From assembly GCF_037975245.1 (NCBI RefSeq), contig NW_027288845.1, forward strand, positions 1-64,000: a stretch of 64,000 nucleotides of DNA, read 5' to 3'. Shown here in pieces: positions 60,101 to 64,000 of the stretch (position 1 is its first letter; each line of letters starts with the position of its first letter). Source of the stretch: Apostichopus japonicus. Its lineage: Eukaryota; Echinodermata; Holothuroidea; Aspidochirotida; Stichopodidae. Position numbers and translations under genes: made by a program. The notes under the pieces were generated by a model, which worked only from the letters and a program-made list of their open reading frames with translations, ran no database searches and was not told the origin of the DNA.

Positions 60101-60830
60101 GCAGCGCTCTCATAGGGTTCTCTGGAACTTTAAGTGTTAGGAACGAACATAGATTTATATCAGCTGCTGTCGTGGCGCGGTTGGTTGCGCTCGAGAGCGT
60201 GACGTGTTTTGGGTCCTGGGCTCGAGACCCGGCCACGGCAGTTTGCTTTTGCAGCGCTCTCATAGGGTTCTCTGGAACTTTAAGTATTAGGAACGAACAT
60301 AGATTTATATCAGCTGCTGTCGTGGCGCGGTTGGTTGCGCTCGAGAGCGTGACGTGTTTTGGGTCCTGGGCTCGAGACCCGACCACGGCAGTTTGCTTTT
60401 GCAGCGCTCTCATAGGGTTCTCTGGAACTTTAAGTATTAGGAACGAACATAGATTTATATCAGCTGCTGTCGTGGCGCGGTTGGTTGCGCTCGAGAGCGT
60501 GACGTGTTTTGGGTCCTGGGCTCGAGACCCGGCCACGGCAGTTTGCTTTTGCAGCGCTCTCATAGGGTTCTCTGGAACTTTAAGTATTAGGAACGAACAT
60601 AGATTTATATCAGCTGCTGTCGTGGCGCGGTTGGTTGCGCTCGAGAGCGTGACGTGTTTTGGGTCCTGGGCTCGAGACCCGACCACGGCAGTTTGCTTTT
60701 GCAGCGCTCTCATAGGGTTCTCTGGAACTTTAAGTATTAGGAACGAACATAGATTTATATCAGCTGCTGTCGTGGCGCGGTTGGTTGCGCTCGAGAGCGT
60801 GACGTGTTTTGGGTCCTGGGCTCCAGACCC
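57131..60830 (+). repeat. 20-monomer higher-order duplication (3,000-bp period)
   Basis: AAGTGTTAG occurs at 57136 and 60136 and CTCCAGACCC at 57821 and 60821, both 3,000 bp apart, and the neighbouring GGCC/GACC order is similar. Two further CTCCAG monomers (57671, 57971) lack partners, so the copies have since diverged or been converted. Confidence 0.75.
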
Positions 60831-63800
60831 GGCCACGGCAGTTTGCTTTTGCAGCGCTCTCATAGGGTTCTCTGGAACTTTAAGTATTAGGAACGAACAT
60901 AGATTTATATCAGCTGCTGTCGTGGCGCGGTTGGTTGCGCTCGAGAGCGTGACGTGTTTTGGGTCCTGGGCTCGAGACCCGACCACGGCAGTTTGCTTTT
61001 GCAGCGCTCTCATAGGGTTCTCTGGAACTTTAAGTATTAGGAACGAACATAGATTTATATCAGCTGCTGTCGTGGCGCGGTTGGTTGCGCTCGAGAGCGT
61101 GACGTGTTTTGGGTCCTGGGCTCGAGACCCGGCCACGGCAGTTTGCTTTTGCAGCGCTCTCATAGGGTTCTCTGGAACTTTAAGTATTAGGAACGAACAT
61201 AGATTTATATCAGCTGCTGTCGTGGCGCGGTTGGTTGCGCTCGAGAGCGTGACGTGTTTTGGGTCCTGGGCTCGAGACCCGACCACGGCAGTTTGCTTTT
61301 GCAGCGCTCTCATAGGGTTCTCTGGAACTTTAAGTATTAGGAACGAACATAGATTTATATCAGCTGCTGTCGTGGCGCGGTTGGTTGCGCTCGAGAGCGT
61401 GACGTGTTTTGGGTCCTGGGCTCGAGACCCGACCACGGCAGTTTGCTTTTGCAGCGCTCTCATAGGGTTCTCTGGAACTTTAAGTATTAGGAACGAACAT
61501 AGATTTATATCAGCTGCTGTCGTGGCGCGGTTGGTTGCGCTCGAGAGCGTGACGTGTTTTGGGTCCTGGGCTCGAGACCCGGCCACGGCAGTTTGCTTTT
61601 GCAGCGCTCTCATAGGGTTCTCTGGAACTTTAAGTATTAGGAACGAACATAGATTTATATCAGCTGCTGTCGTGGCGCGGTTGGTTGCGCTCGAGAGCGT
61701 GACGTGTTTTGGGTCCTGGCCTCGAGACCCGGCCACGGCAGTTTGCTTTTGCAGCGCTCTCATAGGGTTCTCTGGAACTTTAAGTATTAGGAACGAACAT
61801 AGATTTATATCAGCTGCTGTCGTGGCGCGGTTGGTTGCGCTCGAGAGCGTGACGTGTTTTGGGTCCTGGGCTCGAGACCCGGCCACGGCAGTTTGCTTTT
61901 GCAGCGCTCTCATAGGGTTCTCTGGAACTTTAAGTATTAGGAACGAACATAGATTTATATCAGCTGCTGTCGTGGCGCGGTTGGTTGCGCTCGAGAGCGT
62001 GACGTGTTTTGGGTCCTGGGCTCGAGACCCGGCCACGGCAGTTTGCTTTTGCAGCGCTCTCATAGGGTTCTCTGGAACTTTAAGTATTAGGAACGAACAT
62101 AGATTTATATCAGCTGCTGTCGTGGCGCGGTTGGTTGCGCTCGAGAGCGTGACGTGTTTTGGGTCCTGGGCTCGAGACCCGGCCACGGCAGTTTGCTTTT
62201 GCAGCGCTCTCATAGGGTTCTCTGGAACTTTAAGTATTAGGAACGAACATAGATTTATATCAGCTGCTGTCGTGGCGCGGTTGGTTGCGCTCGAGAGCGT
62301 GACGTGTTTTGGGTCCTGGGCTCGAGACCCGACCACGGCAGTTTGCTTTTGCAGCGCTCTCATAGGGTTCTCTGGAACTTTAAGTATTAGGAACGAACAT
62401 AGATTTATATCAGCTGCTGTCGTGGCGCGGTTGGTTGCGCTCGAGAGCGTGACGTGTTTTGGGTCCTGGGCTCGAGACCCGACCACGGCAGTTTGCTTTT
62501 GCAGCGCTCTCATAGGGTTCTCTGGAACTTTAAGTATTAGGAACGAACATAGATTTATATCAGCTGCTGTCGTGGCGCGGTTGGTTGCGCTCGAGAGCGT
62601 GACGTGTTTTGGGTCCTGGGCTCGAGACCCGGCCACGGCAGTTTGCTTTTGCAGCGCTCTCATAGGGTTCTCTGGAACTTTAAGTATTAGGAACGAACAT
62701 AGATTTATATCAGCTGCTGTCGTGGCGCGGTTGGTTGCGCTCGAGAGCGTGACGTGTTTTGGGTCCTGGGCTCGAGACCCGGCCACGGCAGTTTGCTTTT
62801 GCAGCGCTCTCATAGGGTTCTCTGGAACTTTAAGTATTAGGAACGAACATAGATTTATATCAGCTGCTGTCGTGGCGCGGTTGGTTGCGCTCGAGAGCGT
62901 GACGTGTTTTGGGTCCTGGGCTCGAGACCCGGCCACGGCAGTTTGCTTTTGCAGCGCTCTCATAGGGTTCTCTGGAACTTTAAGTATTAGGAACGAACAT
63001 AGATTTATATCAGCTGCTGTCGTGGCGCGGTTGGTTGCGCTCGAGAGCGTGACGTGTTTTGGGTCCTGGGCTCGAGACCCGGCCACGGCAGTTTGCTTTT
63101 GCAGCGCTCTCATAGGGTTCTCTGGAACTTTAAGTATTAGGAACGAACATAGATTTATATCAGCTGCTGTCGTGGCGCGGTTGGTTGCGCTCGAGAGCGT
63201 GACGTGTTTTGGGTCCTGGGCTCGAGACCCGGCCACGGCAGTTTGCTTTTGCAGCGCTCTCATAGGGTTCTCTGGAACTTTAAGTATTAGGAACGAACAT
63301 AGATTTATATCAGCTGCTGTCGTGGCGCGGTTGGTTGCGCTCGAGAGCGTGACGTGTTTTGGGTCCTGGGCTCGAGACCCGGCCACGGCAGTTTGCTTTT
63401 GCAGCGCTCTCATAGGGTTCTCTGGAACTTTAAGTATTAGGAACGAACATAGATTTATATCAGCTGCTGTCGTGGCGCGGTTGGTTGCGCTCGAGAGCGT
63501 GACGTGTTTTGGGTCCTGGGCTCGAGACCCGGCCACGGCAGTTTGCTTTTGCAGCGCTCTCATAGGGTTCTCTGGAACTTTAAGTATTAGGAACGAACAT
63601 AGATTTATATCAGCTGCTGTCGTGGCGCGGTTGGTTGCGCTCGAGAGCGTGACGTGTTTTGGGTCCTGGGCTCGAGACCCGACCACGGCAGTTTGCTTTT
63701 GCAGCGCTCTCATAGGGTTCTCTGGAACTTTAAGTATTAGGAACGAACATAGATTTATATCAGCTGCTGTCGTGGCGCGGTTGGTTGCGCTCGAGAGCGT

Positions 63801-64000
63801 GACGTGTTTTGGGTCCTGGGCTCGAGACCCGGCCACGGCAGTTTGCTTTTGCAGCGCTCTCATAGGGTTCTCTGGAACTTTAAGTATTAGGAACGAACAT
63901 AGATTTATATCAGCTGCTGTCGTGGCGCGGTTGGTTGCGCTCGAGAGCGTGACGTGTTTTGGGTCCTGGGCTCGAGACCCGGCCACGGCAGTTTGCTTTT

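Larger units (their letters stand above)
13031..64000 (+). repeat. 150-bp tRNA-derived satellite array (about 340 monomers, continues past the window)
   Basis: The unit repeats head to tail with exact 150-bp spacing. Phase is kept from 13129 to 49878 (245 units, one 1-nt deletion) and from 50102 to 63902 (92 units, no indel). Each unit has a tRNA-like half (for example 13143-13217) and a spacer half. It carries 12 CpG and two CTCGAG sites. Divergence is almost all single substitutions, most often GGCC/GACC at the T-stem 3' side, then CTCATA/CTCGTA and TTATAT/TTACAT. One frame on each strand is open because the unit is 50 codons with no stop, but substitutions alter the peptide in both frames and stops occur (for example 26305, 28700, 34105, 36500, 43643, 44543), so I reject coding. 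A centromeric or heterochromatic role is possible but unproven. Confidence 0.97.

Noticed and set aside
13034-63986. Giant open frames on both strands of the satellite (up to about 4,500 codons) as repeat-protein genes
   Set aside because: The unit is 150 bp, so any stop-free frame stays open indefinitely. Both strands are open at once, the common substitutions change residues in both frames (A/T on plus, A/V on minus), stops arise at several monomers, and no start context or known domain is present.
13031-64000. CRISPR array
   Set aside because: There are no unique spacers between short repeats: the entire 150-bp unit repeats, and the surrounding DNA is eukaryotic.
13031-64000. Ribosomal or tRNA gene cluster
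   Set aside because: The tRNA-like half has two extra linker bases, a wobble-rich anticodon stem and an internal T4, so a functional tRNA gene array is unlikely; no rRNA signature is present.
13031-64000. Self-cleaving hammerhead satellite or CENP-B box satellite
   Set aside because: No CTGATGA...GAAA hammerhead core on either strand, and no TTCG-containing CENP-B box in the consensus monomer.

Overview
This looks like eukaryotic (metazoan) nuclear DNA with no protein-coding gene I can firmly support. The left fifth is AT-rich, with microsatellites, G/C homopolymers and pieces of transposons: a hAT-type MITE, non-LTR retrotransposon fragments and a foldback-like family. The repeat style (convergent marine-type LINEs ending in a 3' hairpin and tetranucleotide tail, and short repeats opening with GCGCGTAGCCAGG) suggests a marine invertebrate, possibly an echinoderm-like deuterostome. 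That taxonomic guess is an inference of low confidence.

Layout. Positions 1-5.5 kb are mostly non-coding and contain one notable element at 1745-1924 (minus strand): a 45-nt near-perfect U2 snRNA 5' domain followed by a chain of hairpins. Positions 5535-6212 hold a complete non-autonomous hAT-like element with matching 8-bp target-site duplications. A weak candidate exon lies at 7272-7480 (minus). Three fragments of one GCGCGTA(G/T)CC repeat family lie at 7.85, 9.04 and 9.64 kb, the last followed by a purine tract. At 10.05-12.66 kb two decayed copies of one LINE family sit tail to tail. A (TATAAAA)n heptamer minisatellite (12.67-13.02 kb) separates the LINE from the satellite.

From 13,031 to the right edge (51 kb, about 340 monomers) the window is one head-to-tail satellite with a strict 150-bp unit. 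Each monomer is bipartite. About 75 bp folds as a tRNA-like cloverleaf with recognisable Pol III A and B boxes. The other 75 bp is a spacer, a diverged solitary copy of which lies 3 kb outside the array at 9957-10047. The array shows nested higher-order structure: blocks of 6, 15, 17, 20 and 52 monomers are duplicated, the largest being a 7,800-bp block present twice in tandem with one mismatch found among the variant positions compared. Very long open frames on both strands (up to about 4,500 codons) arise because 150 is divisible by 3 and the consensus lacks stops in one frame per strand. I do not regard them as genes.

The most unusual content is the tRNA-derived, Pol III-promoter-bearing satellite with nested higher-order repeats and its solitary spacer half nearby. 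The U2-headed hairpin element comes second.
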